This document shows, one piece after another, positions 7,791-16,757 of a DNA stretch of 64,000 nt. A program made the position numbers and the translations under genes. Each line of letters opens with the position of its first letter. Positions within the stretch are counted from its first letter, which is position 1. Location of the stretch: positions 1 through 64,000 of the forward strand of contig NZ_JAGIQA010000012.1 of NCBI RefSeq assembly GCF_017814975.1, in the 5' to 3' direction. The notes under the pieces were generated by a model that did no database searches, was not told where the DNA came from, and was given only the letters and a program-made list of their open reading frames with translations. The stretch comes from Cupriavidus consociatus (GTDB taxonomy: Bacteria > Pseudomonadota > Gammaproteobacteria > Burkholderiales > Burkholderiaceae).

Positions 7791-9005
7791 TCAGTTGCTC
7801 GTGTAGATGGTGTTGCGCACCAGCGGGTACACCTGCGCCTCCCAGCGCTTGCCGTTGAACACGCCATAATGGCCGACCCCGGTCTGCACGTGATGCATGC
7901 GCATATAAGGCGGCAGGCTCGGGCAGAGGTCCTGCGCGGCCATGGTCTGGCCGATGGCGCAGATGTCGTCGCGCTCGCCCTCGACCGTGAGCAGCGCGGT
8001 GCGGCGGATGGCGCGCGTGCACACGCGGCGTCCGGCAACGTCGAGCAGCCCCTGCGCCAGCAGGAAACGCTGGAATACCAGGCTGACGGTTTCCAGGTAG
8101 AACTCTGCCGTCAGGTCCATGGTGGCGAAGTATTCGATATAGAAGTCGCGGATGGCGTCGGCCTTGTCGTGCTCGCCGCGCTCGCGATACGCGTAGAGCT
8201 CGCGCAATGCCTGCTCATGGCGCTCCAGGTTCATGCTCATGAATGCCAGCAACTGCACATGGCCAGGGTAAACGCGCCGCATGCCGCCGGCGAAGCGCAG
8301 CGGCACCATGCCGATCAGCGTGCGCTCGAACCAGTCGATCGGCTGGCTTGTCGCGAGTTCGTTGACCCTGGTCGGGTTGACGCGCGCGTCGATCGGGCCG
8401 GCCATCAGGGTCAGGCTGGGCGGCTGGGCGGGATCGCCGTCCTCGGCCATGATGGCCGCCGCCGCCAGGGCGGCCACGGTAGGCTGGCACACCGCCACGA
8501 CGTGCGTGCCGCCGCCGAGCGCCTGCAGGAAGTGGATCAGGTGGTGCACGAATTCATCGAAGCCGAAGCGTCCGGCCACCAGCGGGATATCGCGCGGATT
8601 GTGCCAGTCGGTGATATAGACGTCGTGGTCGGCCAGCATGGTCTGCACAGTGCCGCGCAACAAGGTGGCAAAGTGGCCGGACATCGGCGCGACCAGCAGC
8701 ACGCGCGGCTGGCCGCCGATGCCCTGGCGGCGGAAGTGCAGCAGCGAGCAGAACGGCGTGCGCAGCACCACTTCCTCGGTGACCGGCACCGGCTGGCCGG
8801 CGACCATCGCGCTGTCGATGCCGAAGTCGGGCCGATGGTGCGTCAGGCGCCCGAGCGCGACGATCTCGCACGCGGCGCGCAGCGTGCGTATGGTATCGAA
8901 GCCGCTCGCCCTGGGATGGGCGGCCAGCGTTGCCGCGGCCAGTTCCGCCAGCGTGCATGCCGGCAGTATGATGTCCGCGTAGGCCTGGTACGCGTAATAC
9001 AGCAT
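7791..9005 (-). CDS. phaZ: Intracellular polyhydroxyalkanoate depolymerase
   Basis: This 404-residue protein matches the PhaZ enzymes that mobilise native PHB granules in Cupriavidus. The start MLYYAYQAYADIILP is typical, and an ATG at 9005 follows a GGGAG site. The nucleophile region is VVAVCQPTVAALAA: in these enzymes a cysteine replaces the usual serine of the lipase box. Other family features are LVAPMSGHFATLLRGTV, DVYITDWHNPRDIP and a C-terminal HHVQTGVGHYGVFNGKRW containing the probable catalytic histidine. Cupriavidus strains carry several PhaZ isozymes and I cannot tell which this is. The nearby acetoacetyl-CoA synthetase fits a role in re-using PHB breakdown products. Confidence 0.93.
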   Translation of the reverse strand: MLYYAYQAYADIILPACTLAELAAATLAAHPRASGFDTIRTLRAACEIVALGRLTHHRPDFGIDSAMVAGQPVPVTEEVVLRTPFCSLLHFRRQGIGGQPRVLLVAPMSGHFATLLRGTVQTMLADHDVYITDWHNPRDIPLVAGRFGFDEFVHHLIHFLQALGGGTHVVAVCQPTVAALAAAAIMAEDGDPAQPPSLTLMAGPIDARVNPTRVNELATSQPIDWFERTLIGMVPLRFAGGMRRVYPGHVQLLAFMSMNLERHEQALRELYAYRERGEHDKADAIRDFYIEYFATMDLTAEFYLETVSLVFQRFLLAQGLLDVAGRRVCTRAIRRTALLTVEGERDDICAIGQTMAAQDLCPSLPPYMRMHHVQTGVGHYGVFNGKRWEAQVYPLVRNTIYTSN

Positions 9006-9186
9006 GGCTGGGCTCCCGTTCTGGTGTCCCCCTGCCGCAATATATATGCCATTTGCGCGCGCCTGGCATGCGCTTTGCGCGGTGCCACGCGCAAGGTAGC
9101 GATGCAGGCCCAAAGTTGTGCAAGCTGCGCCCGCCGCACCGGCGTGGCATCGTCTCGTGATGTGTGCCGGGGCGCAGGCATCAGAC

Positions 9187-9216
9187 TGGTGCCGCATGGT
9201 GCCGCATGGTGCCGCA
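9187..9216. repeat. Three tandem copies of a 10-bp repeat upstream of GST
   Basis: TGGTGCCGCA occurs three times head to tail, followed by a degenerate fourth unit. It lies between the divergent phaZ and GST genes, 37 bp before the GST start. Confidence 0.85.
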
Positions 9217-9252
9217 CGGTGCACCGTCCAAGTGCGCCGCTAAGGAGGCGTG

Positions 9253-9906
9253 ATGAGCAAGACCACACTCACCATCAGCAGCAAGACCTATTCGTCGTGG
9301 TCGCTGCGCGGCTGGCTGCTGGCGCGATTTGCCGGTCTGGAGTTCGAGGAAGTGCTGGTCCCGCCCGACGACGCTGCCGCCCGCGCCGAAATCCTGTTGC
9401 TGTCGCCGTCGATCCTGGTGCCCTGCCTGCGCCATCAGGGCGTGACGGTATGGGACACGCTCGCCATCGCCGAATACCTGAACGAGATCCGTCCCAAGGC
9501 CGGCCTGCTGCCCGAGGACCGCGCCGCGCGCGCGCACTGCCGCGCCATCTGCGGCGAGATGCACTCCGGGTTTGCAGCGATGCGCTCGGCGCTGCCGATG
9601 AACCTGAAGGGGAATTTCCCGGGAATGAAGGTGTGGTCGCGCGCGCAGGCGGACATCGACCGCATCACGGCAATCTGGACCGAGTGCCTGACGCGCTACG
9701 GCGGACCCTTCCTGTTTGGCTCGCGCACCATGGCCGACGCCATGTACGCGCCGGTGGTGACGCGCTTTGTCACCTACGGCGTGATGCTCGACCCGGAGCC
9801 GGTTTCCTACTGCAAGCAGATCCTGGCGTTGCCGGAACTGCAGGAGTGGATCGCGGCGGCGCGCGCCGAACCCGACGAGATCAGCGAACTGGACGTCGAA
9901 TTCTAG
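9253..9906 (+). CDS. Glutathione S-transferase family protein
   Basis: A 217-residue cytosolic GST. The N-terminal thioredoxin-like domain starts LTISSKTYSSWSLRGWLLAR, with the serine cluster that usually activates glutathione. It continues to the cis-proline region (SPSILVPCLRHQGVTVWDTLAIAEYL, with the V-P-x-L and E/D-S/T-like glutathione contacts). The C-terminal all-helical domain runs from about residue 85. AAGGAGG 4-5 nt upstream sets the start at the ATG at 9253; a GTG at 9250 is in frame just ahead. Its substrate is unknown. It converges on the acetoacetyl-CoA synthetase gene. Confidence 0.93.
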   Translation: MSKTTLTISSKTYSSWSLRGWLLARFAGLEFEEVLVPPDDAAARAEILLLSPSILVPCLRHQGVTVWDTLAIAEYLNEIRPKAGLLPEDRAARAHCRAICGEMHSGFAAMRSALPMNLKGNFPGMKVWSRAQADIDRITAIWTECLTRYGGPFLFGSRTMADAMYAPVVTRFVTYGVMLDPEPVSYCKQILALPELQEWIAAARAEPDEISELDVEF

Positions 9907-9917
9907 CGGCCGCCGCC

Positions 9918-9953
9918 GCTGCCTGCCGCTGCCTGCCGCTGCCTGTCAGGCAG
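9918..9953. repeat. Tandem GCTGCCTGCC repeat and small inverted repeat between GST and acetoacetyl-CoA synthetase
   Basis: Three copies of a 10-bp unit (the last imperfect) occupy 9918-9947. The sequence ends in a perfect 7-bp inverted repeat CTGCCTG-T-CAGGCAG (9939-9953) that covers the synthetase stop codon. It may act as a weak terminator stem. Confidence 0.7.
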
Positions 9954-11976
9954 ATGCCGTGGCCGACTCGGCCTGCCGCGCCTGCAGGAAACGCGCGGCG
10001 TAGTCGAAGTACCAGTCGAGCGTATCGGGGTTGGCCATGGCATCGCGGTTGGCGATGCTGGCCGGCGCGTGGCCGAGCAGCAGCTTCTTGATCGGCACTT
10101 CCATCTTCTTGCCCGACAGCGTGCGCGGCACGCCCGGCACCTGCACGATCTCGTTGGGTACGTGGCGCGATGACAGCGCCTCGCGGATGCGCGTGCGCAG
10201 GGTGTCGCGCAGGGCTTCGTCGAGCACAAGCCCTTCGCGCAGCACCACAAACAGCGGCATATAGGATTCGCGGCCCAGGTATTCCAGATCGACCACCATG
10301 CTGTCGAGCACTTCCGGCAGGTCTTCCACCACGCGGTACAGCTCGCTGGTGCCCATGCGGATGCCGTGGCGGTTGATGGTGGCGTCCGAACGCCCGTAGA
10401 TCACCGCGCCGCCGCGCGGTGTGATCCTGATCCAGTCGCCATGCCGCCAGGCGCCGGGATAGGTGTCGAAATAGCTGTCGCGGTAGCGCTTGCCGTCGGC
10501 ATCACCCCACAGGAAGAGCGGCATCGACGGCATCGGCTCGGTGCAGACCAGCTCGCCGACCTGGTCGATCAGCGCCTGCCCGTTGTCGTCGAACGCCTGC
10601 ACCTTGGCGCCCAGGCAGCGGCACTGCATCTCGCCCGAATAGACCGGCAGCAGCGGGCAGCCCGCCACGAACGAGCCGGCAAAGTCGGTGCCGCCCGACA
10701 TGGGCACCAGCCAGATGTCGTCGCGCACATGGCGGTAGATCCAGTCGTAGGCCTCGACCGGCAGCGGCGAGCCGGTCGAGCCCAGGCCGCGCAGCCGCGA
10801 CAGGTCAGCGATGCGCGCCGGCTCGATGCCCGCCTTCATGCAGTTGGTGAAGAACGCCGCGCCGGCCCCGAACATCGTCACGCCGGCATCGTCGACAAAG
10901 CGCCACAGCACGCCGGCATCGGGCCAGGCCGGGTTGCCGTCATAGATTGCGATGGTGGTGCCGAGGAGCAGGCCGGCAACCTGCGCGTTCCACATGATCC
11001 AGCCGCTGCTGCTGTACCAGTGGAAGACGTCATCCGCACCGAGGTTGTTGTGAAACGCCATCAGCTTGAGCTGCTCGATGACGATGCCGCCGTGGCCATG
11101 CACGATCGGCTTGGGCATGCCGGTGGTGCCGGACGAATAGACGATCCACAGCGGATGGTCGAATGGCACCGGCTCGATTGCCAGCGGCACGTCGTGCGCG
11201 AGCACGTCAGGCCATGCCTGGGTGCGTACGCCGGAAAGCGCCGGAACGCTGGCGCCGACTTGCGGCACCAGCACGAGGTCGGTCAGCGAGGGCAGGGCGG
11301 ATACCAGGTCCGCCAGCACCGGCGCGCGGTCGTAGGCCTTGCCGCCGTAGCGGTAGCCGTCGACAGCGATCAGCACCTTCGGCTCGATCTGGCGGAAGCG
11401 GTCGATCACCGCCACCTGGCCCATGTCGGGCGCGCAGCCGGACCAGACCGCACCCAGGCTGGCGGTGGCCAGGAAGGCGACGATGGTGGCGGGGATATTG
11501 GGCAGGTAGCCGGCGACACGGTCGCCGCGCTGCACGCCCATCTGGCGCAGCGCATACGCCAGCGAGGCGACCTGCGCTTCGAGCGTGGCCCAGCTGAGTT
11601 CAGCCAGCGGCTGCGCCTCGCCCGCGTAACGGATGGCGGTGCGCTCGCGCGCCGCGCCCGTGCCGGCGTGACGGAACACCTGCTGCGCATAGTTCAGCGT
11701 GGCGCCCTCGAACCAGCGCGCGTCCGGCATGGTGCGCCGGTCCAGCACCTGCGCCGCGGGCGTGTCGAAACGGACGTCGAAGTAGGCGCGCACTGCGTCC
11801 CAGAAGGCTTCCAGCTCGGTAACCGACCATTGCCACAGGCCGTCGTAGCCATCAAAGGCGAGGCCGCGCTCGGCGCGCAGCCAGCGCATGAAGGCGGCGA
11901 TCTGGCTGCTGTCGCGGAACGCCTCGGACGGCGTCCACATCAGGTTCCCTTCGGTCAATGGGGCAGTGCTGCTCAT
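9946..11976 (-). CDS. Acetoacetate-CoA ligase (acetoacetyl-CoA synthetase)
   Basis: A 676-residue ANL-superfamily enzyme that activates acetoacetate with ATP and CoA. The N-terminal region (WTPSEAFRDSSQIAAFMRWL, YDGLWQWSVTELEAFWDAVR) and overall length are typical of acetoacetyl-CoA synthetases rather than acetyl-CoA synthetases. The P-loop-like motif YSSGTTGMPKPIVHGHGG and the later WRHGDWIRITPRGG and C-terminal RTLSGKKMEVPIKK (catalytic lysine) are intact. The start at 11976 has GGAGGAGAC just upstream. The enzyme would feed ketone bodies from PHB turnover back into acetoacetyl-CoA. Confidence 0.93.
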   Translation of the reverse strand: MSSTAPLTEGNLMWTPSEAFRDSSQIAAFMRWLRAERGLAFDGYDGLWQWSVTELEAFWDAVRAYFDVRFDTPAAQVLDRRTMPDARWFEGATLNYAQQVFRHAGTGAARERTAIRYAGEAQPLAELSWATLEAQVASLAYALRQMGVQRGDRVAGYLPNIPATIVAFLATASLGAVWSGCAPDMGQVAVIDRFRQIEPKVLIAVDGYRYGGKAYDRAPVLADLVSALPSLTDLVLVPQVGASVPALSGVRTQAWPDVLAHDVPLAIEPVPFDHPLWIVYSSGTTGMPKPIVHGHGGIVIEQLKLMAFHNNLGADDVFHWYSSSGWIMWNAQVAGLLLGTTIAIYDGNPAWPDAGVLWRFVDDAGVTMFGAGAAFFTNCMKAGIEPARIADLSRLRGLGSTGSPLPVEAYDWIYRHVRDDIWLVPMSGGTDFAGSFVAGCPLLPVYSGEMQCRCLGAKVQAFDDNGQALIDQVGELVCTEPMPSMPLFLWGDADGKRYRDSYFDTYPGAWRHGDWIRITPRGGAVIYGRSDATINRHGIRMGTSELYRVVEDLPEVLDSMVVDLEYLGRESYMPLFVVLREGLVLDEALRDTLRTRIREALSSRHVPNEIVQVPGVPRTLSGKKMEVPIKKLLLGHAPASIANRDAMANPDTLDWYFDYAARFLQARQAESATASA

Positions 11977-12097
11977 GTCTCCTCCTTGGGCCCGTCTGTC
12001 GCGGGTATCGGATGATGGGCGATGGGAATCCCGGGCGCCTGGGGCGGCACCCAGGCATCAGCGTGACATCATAGCCGGGGATGGAGACGGTTGCCGG

Positions 12098-13627
12098 TCA
12101 GGTGCCCGCCGGCCGGTCGAACAGGCTTTCCCACATGGTGTCGACCCTGGCCTTGACCGCCGCGTCCATGGAGATCGGCGTACCCCATTCGCGCGTGGTC
12201 TCGCCGGGCCACTTGTCGGTGGCGTCGATGCCCATCTTGGAACCCAGGCCCGACACCGGCGAGGCGAAGTCGAGGTAGTCGATCGGCGTGTTGTCGACCA
12301 GCACCGTGTCGCGGCTGGGGTCGACGCGCGTGGTGATGGCCCAGATCACTTCCTTCCAGTCGCGCACGTCGACATCGTCGTCGACCACGACGATGAACTT
12401 CGTGTACATGAACTGGCGCAGGAAGCTCCATACCCCGAACATCACGCGCTTGGCATGGCCGGCGTACTGCTTTTTCATCCGCACCAGTGCCATGCGGTAG
12501 CTGCAGCCTTCCGGCGGCAGGTAGAAGTCGGTGATTTCCGGGAACTGCTTCTGCAGCAGCGGCACGAACACCTCGTTCAGCGCCACCCCCAGCACGGCAG
12601 GCTCGTCGGGCGGCTTCCCGGTGTAAGTGGAGTGGTAGATCGGGTCGCGCCGCATGGTGATGCGGTCAATAGTGAACACCGGGAACCAGTCCTGCTCGTT
12701 GTAGTAGCCGGTGTGGTCGCCGAACGGGCCTTCCAGCGCATGCTGGTAGCCGGACGGGTGGTTCGGGTCCGGCTGGATATGGCCTTCCAGCACGATCTCG
12801 GCCGATGCGGGCACGCTCAGTTCGGACAGGGTCGGCGTCACGCAGCCGGCCAGCGCGGTGCGGCTGCCGCGCAGCAGGCCGGCGAACTGGTACTCGGACA
12901 GCGTATCGGGCACCGGCGTCACCGCGCCCAGGATGGTGGCCGGGTCGGCGCCCAGCGCCACCGCGATCGGGAACGGCTTGCCGGGGTTGGCCAGCGCATG
13001 CTCGCGGAAGTCGAGCGCGCCGCCGCGGTGCGCCAGCCAGCGCATGATGACCTGGTTGCGGCCGATCACCTGCTGGCGGTAGATGCCCAGGTTCTGGCGC
13101 TTCTTGTGCGGGCCCTTGGTGACAACCAGGCCCCAGGTGATCAGCGGCGCGGCGTCGCCGGGCCAGCAGGTCTGGATCGGCAGGCGCGCCAGGTCGACGT
13201 CATTGCCCTCCCAGACCACCTCCTGGCAAGCCGGGCTGCTGACGCGCTTTGGTGCCATATCCCACACAGATTTGGCGAGCGTAAACAGCTTGCCGGCTTC
13301 GCGCAGCCCGCGCGGCGGCTCAGGTTCCTTCAGGGCTGACAGGACGCGGCCGATGTCGCGCAGGTCTTCCATCGATTCGGCGCCCATGCCGAGCGCCACC
13401 CTGTGTGTCGTACCGAACAGATTGGCGAGTACCGGGACGCTATAGATACCGTCACCGGCCCCAGCGCCGGCGGGCCGCTCGAAGAGTACGGCGGGGCCGC
13501 CGGCACGCAGCAGCCGGTCGCAGACCTCTGTCATTTCCAGGTCGGGCGAAACCGGACGGGAGACGCGGCGAAGTTCGCCCATCTGCTCGAGTTGGTCGAT
13601 AAAGTCGCGCAAGTCTTTGTATTGCAT
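12098..13627 (-). CDS. ubiD: UbiD-family decarboxylase (3-octaprenyl-4-hydroxybenzoate carboxy-lyase)
   Basis: A 509-residue prenylated-FMN-dependent decarboxylase of ubiquinone biosynthesis. It starts [22 protein letters not shown], exactly as family members do, so the longer frame to 13702 is rejected. Recognisable parts are [39 protein letters not shown] (metal/prFMN region), the catalytic [11 protein letters not shown] glutamate motif and [17 protein letters not shown] sequence near the C-terminus. It needs UbiX-made prFMN; ubiX is not in the window. Transcription runs toward the acetoacetyl-CoA synthetase with a 121-bp gap. Confidence 0.95.
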   Translation of the reverse strand: MQYKDLRDFIDQLEQMGELRRVSRPVSPDLEMTEVCDRLLRAGGPAVLFERPAGAGAGDGIYSVPVLANLFGTTHRVALGMGAESMEDLRDIGRVLSALKEPEPPRGLREAGKLFTLAKSVWDMAPKRVSSPACQEVVWEGNDVDLARLPIQTCWPGDAAPLITWGLVVTKGPHKKRQNLGIYRQQVIGRNQVIMRWLAHRGGALDFREHALANPGKPFPIAVALGADPATILGAVTPVPDTLSEYQFAGLLRGSRTALAGCVTPTLSELSVPASAEIVLEGHIQPDPNHPSGYQHALEGPFGDHTGYYNEQDWFPVFTIDRITMRRDPIYHSTYTGKPPDEPAVLGVALNEVFVPLLQKQFPEITDFYLPPEGCSYRMALVRMKKQYAGHAKRVMFGVWSFLRQFMYTKFIVVVDDDVDVRDWKEVIWAITTRVDPSRDTVLVDNTPIDYLDFASPVSGLGSKMGIDATDKWPGETTREWGTPISMDAAVKARVDTMWESLFDRPAGT

Positions 13628-13891
13628 AGTGAATTCGGTTTGGCGCGGGCCGTGTGCGGCCGGCGCAAGGCGGCATCCAAGTCGGTGACGATACACATAC
13701 ACCGGCGCCCCGGCAAAAAAATCAGCAAATCGGGGTGGGGGAAATTGTAAGTTTTTTGTCGTCGCAAGCGAGGCGTCAAAGTCGGAAAGGCTAGGCCAGG
13801 ACTACGTTTGCGGGTCCGCGAGTGATGCGGGCACGACAAGATAAGGCTTGTTACAAATAACCAAAAGTAGTGTGAATCGTTATTCTTATTC
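13628..13891. other. AT-richer intergenic region between ubiD and the transglycosylase promoter
   Basis: About 260 bp of lower GC content hold the divergent regulatory DNA of ubiD and the downstream transglycosylase leader. A TACAAT on the minus strand (13749-13744) could be a ubiD -10 box, without a good -35. No protein-coding frame is convincing. Confidence 0.5.
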
Positions 13892-13920
13892 TTGACGAGG
13901 TATAACACCGTTCCTACAAT
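13892..13920 (+). promoter_or_regulatory. Strong sigma70 promoter upstream of the transglycosylase leader
   Basis: TTGACG (13892-13897) and TACAAT (13915-13920) are separated by exactly 17 bp. A start near 13927 would give a leader of about 370 nt before the transglycosylase ATG. Confidence 0.75.
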
Positions 13921-13926
13921 CCGGTC

Positions 13927-14160
13927 TTGCTGATGGAGTGTTGCGTCGCAACATAGATTTCACCCTTGTGTCAAGGGGTGCACATAGAAAAAGTGCGGGG
14001 GGATCGCACGATTCGCTCCAGTCAGATCGAACAGACCGAGGTTACCGGCCCGATGCAATAGCGGGCCGAGGCGGTTGCCTCCGGCAGGGAGCCGGAGCGT
14101 TTTGCGTTTGTCGAGATTAGTCGTGGCAGGGTGGGCTCCCCCAGAGTCGACCCTGTTTCC
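13927..14160 (+). ncRNA. Candidate structured leader RNA or small RNA
   Basis: Between a near-consensus promoter and the transglycosylase gene there is a row of hairpins. They are GTTGC/GCAAC (13940-13952), CACCCTTG/CAAGGGGTG with a bulge (13961-13980), GTGCG/CGCAC (13993-14009), CGGCCCG/CGGGCCG with a 9-nt loop (14046-14068), CTCCGGC/GCCGGAG with loop AGGGA (14079-14097) and CAGGGT/ACCCTG (14127-14155). The CTCCGGC hairpin is followed by CGTTTTGCG, a weak terminator-like tail, so a short RNA of about 180 nt or an attenuated leader is possible. I could not match it to 6S RNA, SRP RNA, GEMM, ydaO or other classes known to me. Confidence 0.4.
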
Positions 14161-14298
14161 AGTTGGGCGCATGGGGAGCGCCTGCCAACAGATGCTTGGC
14201 TGTCACTGCTAGACGGCGCGGCATCCTTACTTGAGTACGTTGAGATCGGGCGTATGCCGCAGTCTGGCATGCGAAGCGGGCAACGGATGGAGGTAAGC

Positions 14299-15369
14299 AT
14301 GAGCGGTTGGAAAACCCTTCATCTTCCCGGCATCGGACGCGCCTTGCAGGTTCGCCTCCGGCAGCCGGTACCCGGAGTGAGTCGGGCATTGCAAGTCCGT
14401 CTCGCGCATCCGGTCGCGGGCCGCGCCTTGCGCGGTGGCCGCGCAACGCTGAAGTACGCGCTGAACAGCCTTGGCGTGGTAGCGGTCGTCTCGGCGGTGT
14501 CGCTGTGGCTGAGCCAGGAATGGCGCACCACGCTGGCGGCACTGCTGGCCGGCGACGAAGCACCGGCGGTGCTGGTCGCCGCCGCCATGCCGACGGCGGA
14601 AGCCACGCCGGCCGTGGCCAGCGCAGCCGTGCCGGCCCTGTCGGCCGACGCCGCGGCTGCTCGCCTGGTACGCGGCAAGGGCGGCCTGCCGACGGTTTCG
14701 GGCGTGGACGAGTATGGCCTTGCGGCGAATGCCAAGGTGCCGTCAGTCGCGCACCTGGCCGAGCGGATCCCGGTCACGCGCGTGGCGGCGGACGCCCGCA
14801 ATACCGCCACGCTCGGCACCGCGCGCGAGCAGGCGGCCGTGGCCGGCTACATCGCCCGCAAGTACCGCGTGGCGGCACAGGCCACCGCGCAACTGGTCAA
14901 GGCAGCCTACCTGACCGGCCGCGAGGTCGGCATCGACCCGCTGCTGATCCTGGGCGTGATTGCGATCGAGTCCAGTTTCAACCCTTACGCCGAGAGCGGC
15001 GTGGGCGCGCAGGGCCTGATGCAGGTCATGACCAAGGTCCACCAGGACAAGTACGAGGCTGTGGGCGGCGTCGCCGCGGCGCTGAACCCGTACGCCAATA
15101 TCAAGATCGGTGCGCTGGTGCTGAAGGACTGCATCGCCCGCGCCGGCTCGATCGAGGGCGGCCTGAAGTACTACGTCGGCGCCACCACGGCGACCGATGG
15201 CGGCTACGGCGCCAAGGTGCTGGCCGAGCGTGCCCGCCTGCGCCAGCTGATCGGCGTGCGCGCGGCGCCGGCCGACAACGGCAAGGCGGGCGACAACGGC
15301 AAGGCTCCGGCCGAGCATGCCGCGCCGACCGAGAAGCTGGAAGCCAGCAACGGCTCGAACAACGCCTGA
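14299..15369 (+). CDS. Lytic transglycosylase (SLT domain), membrane-anchored
   Basis: The GGAGGTAAGC site fixes the ATG at 14299, giving 356 residues; the frame is open from 14131. The N-terminal cytoplasmic tail contains a repeated unit (GRALQVRLRQPVPG, then SRALQVRLAHPVAG, then a partial copy). A membrane anchor follows at about residues 54-70, then an Ala/Pro-rich linker. The C-terminal domain is a goose-lysozyme-like transglycosylase with the catalytic glutamate in LGVIAIESSFNPYAESGVGA, followed by QGLMQVM and NPYANIKIGALVL. It would cleave peptidoglycan to 1,6-anhydromuropeptides in the periplasm. The last 40 residues are a low-complexity tail with GKAGDNGKA. Confidence 0.9.
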   Translation: MSGWKTLHLPGIGRALQVRLRQPVPGVSRALQVRLAHPVAGRALRGGRATLKYALNSLGVVAVVSAVSLWLSQEWRTTLAALLAGDEAPAVLVAAAMPTAEATPAVASAAVPALSADAAAARLVRGKGGLPTVSGVDEYGLAANAKVPSVAHLAERIPVTRVAADARNTATLGTAREQAAVAGYIARKYRVAAQATAQLVKAAYLTGREVGIDPLLILGVIAIESSFNPYAESGVGAQGLMQVMTKVHQDKYEAVGGVAAALNPYANIKIGALVLKDCIARAGSIEGGLKYYVGATTATDGGYGAKVLAERARLRQLIGVRAAPADNGKAGDNGKAPAEHAAPTEKLEASNGSNNA

Positions 15370-15391
15370 GGCTTGCGACTGGCCCTGAATG

Positions 15392-15417
15392 AAAAAGCAC
15401 CCCGCGGGGTGCTTTTT
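15392..15417. terminator. Bidirectional terminator between transglycosylase and aminotransferase
   Basis: A perfect 26-bp palindrome with A5/T5 ends and core GCACCCC/GGGGTGC separates two convergent genes. Confidence 0.93.
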
Positions 15418-15454
15418 CTTGTGTGCCAGGCGCCCTTGGGTGCCTGCTGGCGAC

Positions 15455-16636
15455 TCAGCGGAACAGCCTCGCCAGCCGGGTCATCGCTTCCTCGATGTTC
15501 TCGCGCGAGGTCGCATACGAGATGCGGATGTAGTCGCTGGCGGTATGCGGCCCGAAATCCTGCCCCGGCACCATCACCACACCCGCATCTTGCAGCATCG
15601 CCTGCGTCAGCCGGTCGGCGTCGCCGGCGGCCGGGTGGTTGACGCCGCGGCAGTCGGCATAGACGTAGAAGGCGCCGTCCGGGCGCACCGGCACGCGCAG
15701 GCCCAGTGCCTCCAGCGCCGGCACGATCAGGTCGCGGCGGCGGCGGAACTCGGCCTTGCGCTCGTCGTAGATGGCCAGCGCCTCGGGGGTGAAGCAGGCG
15801 AGCGCCGCGTACTGGGCCACGGCGGAGGCGCAGATAAAGAGGTTCTGGGCGACCTTTTCGAAGGCCTCGACCAGCGCGTCCGGCACCACCAGCCAGCCCA
15901 GCCGCCAGCCGGTCATGTTGAAATACTTGGAGAAGCTGTTCACCGTGACCACGTTGTCGTCCAGGCTCAGTGCCGAGACCGGCGCCGCGTCGTACGACAG
16001 GCCCTGGTAGATCTCGTCGACGATGGCGAAGCCGTTGCGAGCGCGCACCGCCTGCAGGATGCGGCCGAGCTCATCGGGCAGGATCGAGGTGCCGGTCGGA
16101 TTGGAGGGCGTGGCCAGCAGCACGCCGCGGGTCTGCGCGCTCCAGTTGGCCTCGACCTGTGCGGCCGTGAGCTGGAAGCGCTCAGCCGGGCCGCTCGGGA
16201 TCATGCGCGCAGCGCCGTCGAAGGCGGCGACGAAGTGGCGGTTGCACGGGTAGCTGGGATCGGGCATCAGCACTTCGGCGCCAATCTCGACCAGCACCGC
16301 GCACGCCAGCAGCAGCGCGCCGGAAGCGCCCGCCGTGACGATCACGCGGCGCGCCGGGATGTCCAGGCCGTAGGCGGTCTTGTAATAGCCGGCGATAGCC
16401 TCGCGCAGCGGGTGGATGCCGAGCGCGCCGGTGTATTGCGTGACGCCGCGGCGCATCGCCGCCTCGGCCGCGCGCACCACTGGCTCGGCGGCGGTGAAGT
16501 CCGGCTCGCCGATGCCCATGTGCACGATATGGCGGCCGGCGCGCTCAAGCTCGGCGGCCTGCTTGGCCAGTTCCATCACGTGGAAGGCATTGATGTTGGC
16601 GACGCGGGCGGCGGTGGCAAGACGTTGCATGTCCAT
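15455..16636 (-). CDS. PLP-dependent class I aminotransferase
   Basis: A 393-residue fold-type I aminotransferase. Motifs in order are HMGIGEPDFTAAEPV, the glycine-rich PLP phosphate loop VTAGASGALLLA, LATPSNPTGTSI, VDEIYQGLSY (Asp contacting the pyridine nitrogen) and VNSFSKYFNMTGWRLGW with the Schiff-base lysine, then YIRISYATS with the carboxylate-binding arginine. It resembles the AspC/AlaA-like group acting on aromatic or small neutral amino acids; the substrate is not settled. It is a monocistronic gene between two strong terminators. MDMQRLATAA may start at either of the first two methionines. Confidence 0.92.
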   Translation of the reverse strand: MDMQRLATAARVANINAFHVMELAKQAAELERAGRHIVHMGIGEPDFTAAEPVVRAAEAAMRRGVTQYTGALGIHPLREAIAGYYKTAYGLDIPARRVIVTAGASGALLLACAVLVEIGAEVLMPDPSYPCNRHFVAAFDGAARMIPSGPAERFQLTAAQVEANWSAQTRGVLLATPSNPTGTSILPDELGRILQAVRARNGFAIVDEIYQGLSYDAAPVSALSLDDNVVTVNSFSKYFNMTGWRLGWLVVPDALVEAFEKVAQNLFICASAVAQYAALACFTPEALAIYDERKAEFRRRRDLIVPALEALGLRVPVRPDGAFYVYADCRGVNHPAAGDADRLTQAMLQDAGVVMVPGQDFGPHTASDYIRISYATSRENIEEAMTRLARLFR

Positions 16637-16692
16637 GGCGAGAGGGAGAGGCGGGCGGAGCCCGATCAGCAGAAAAAAATACGTTTAAACGA

Positions 16693-16716
16693 AAACACCC
16701 GCCGCGGCGGGTGTTT
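16693..16716. terminator. Terminator between nusB and the aminotransferase promoter
   Basis: A perfect inverted repeat AAACACCCGCC/GGCGGGTGTTT lies just after nusB on the minus strand. It ends the rib-nusB operon. Confidence 0.8.
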
Positions 16717-16757
16717 CGTCAGGTCCTGGCCGGCGTGGAAACCAGCCGGTGCCCGCC

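Noticed and set aside
13927..14105. 6S RNA or SRP RNA gene
   Set aside because: The hairpins are serial rather than one long rod, and the conserved SRP tetraloop and 6S central bubble are not evident.
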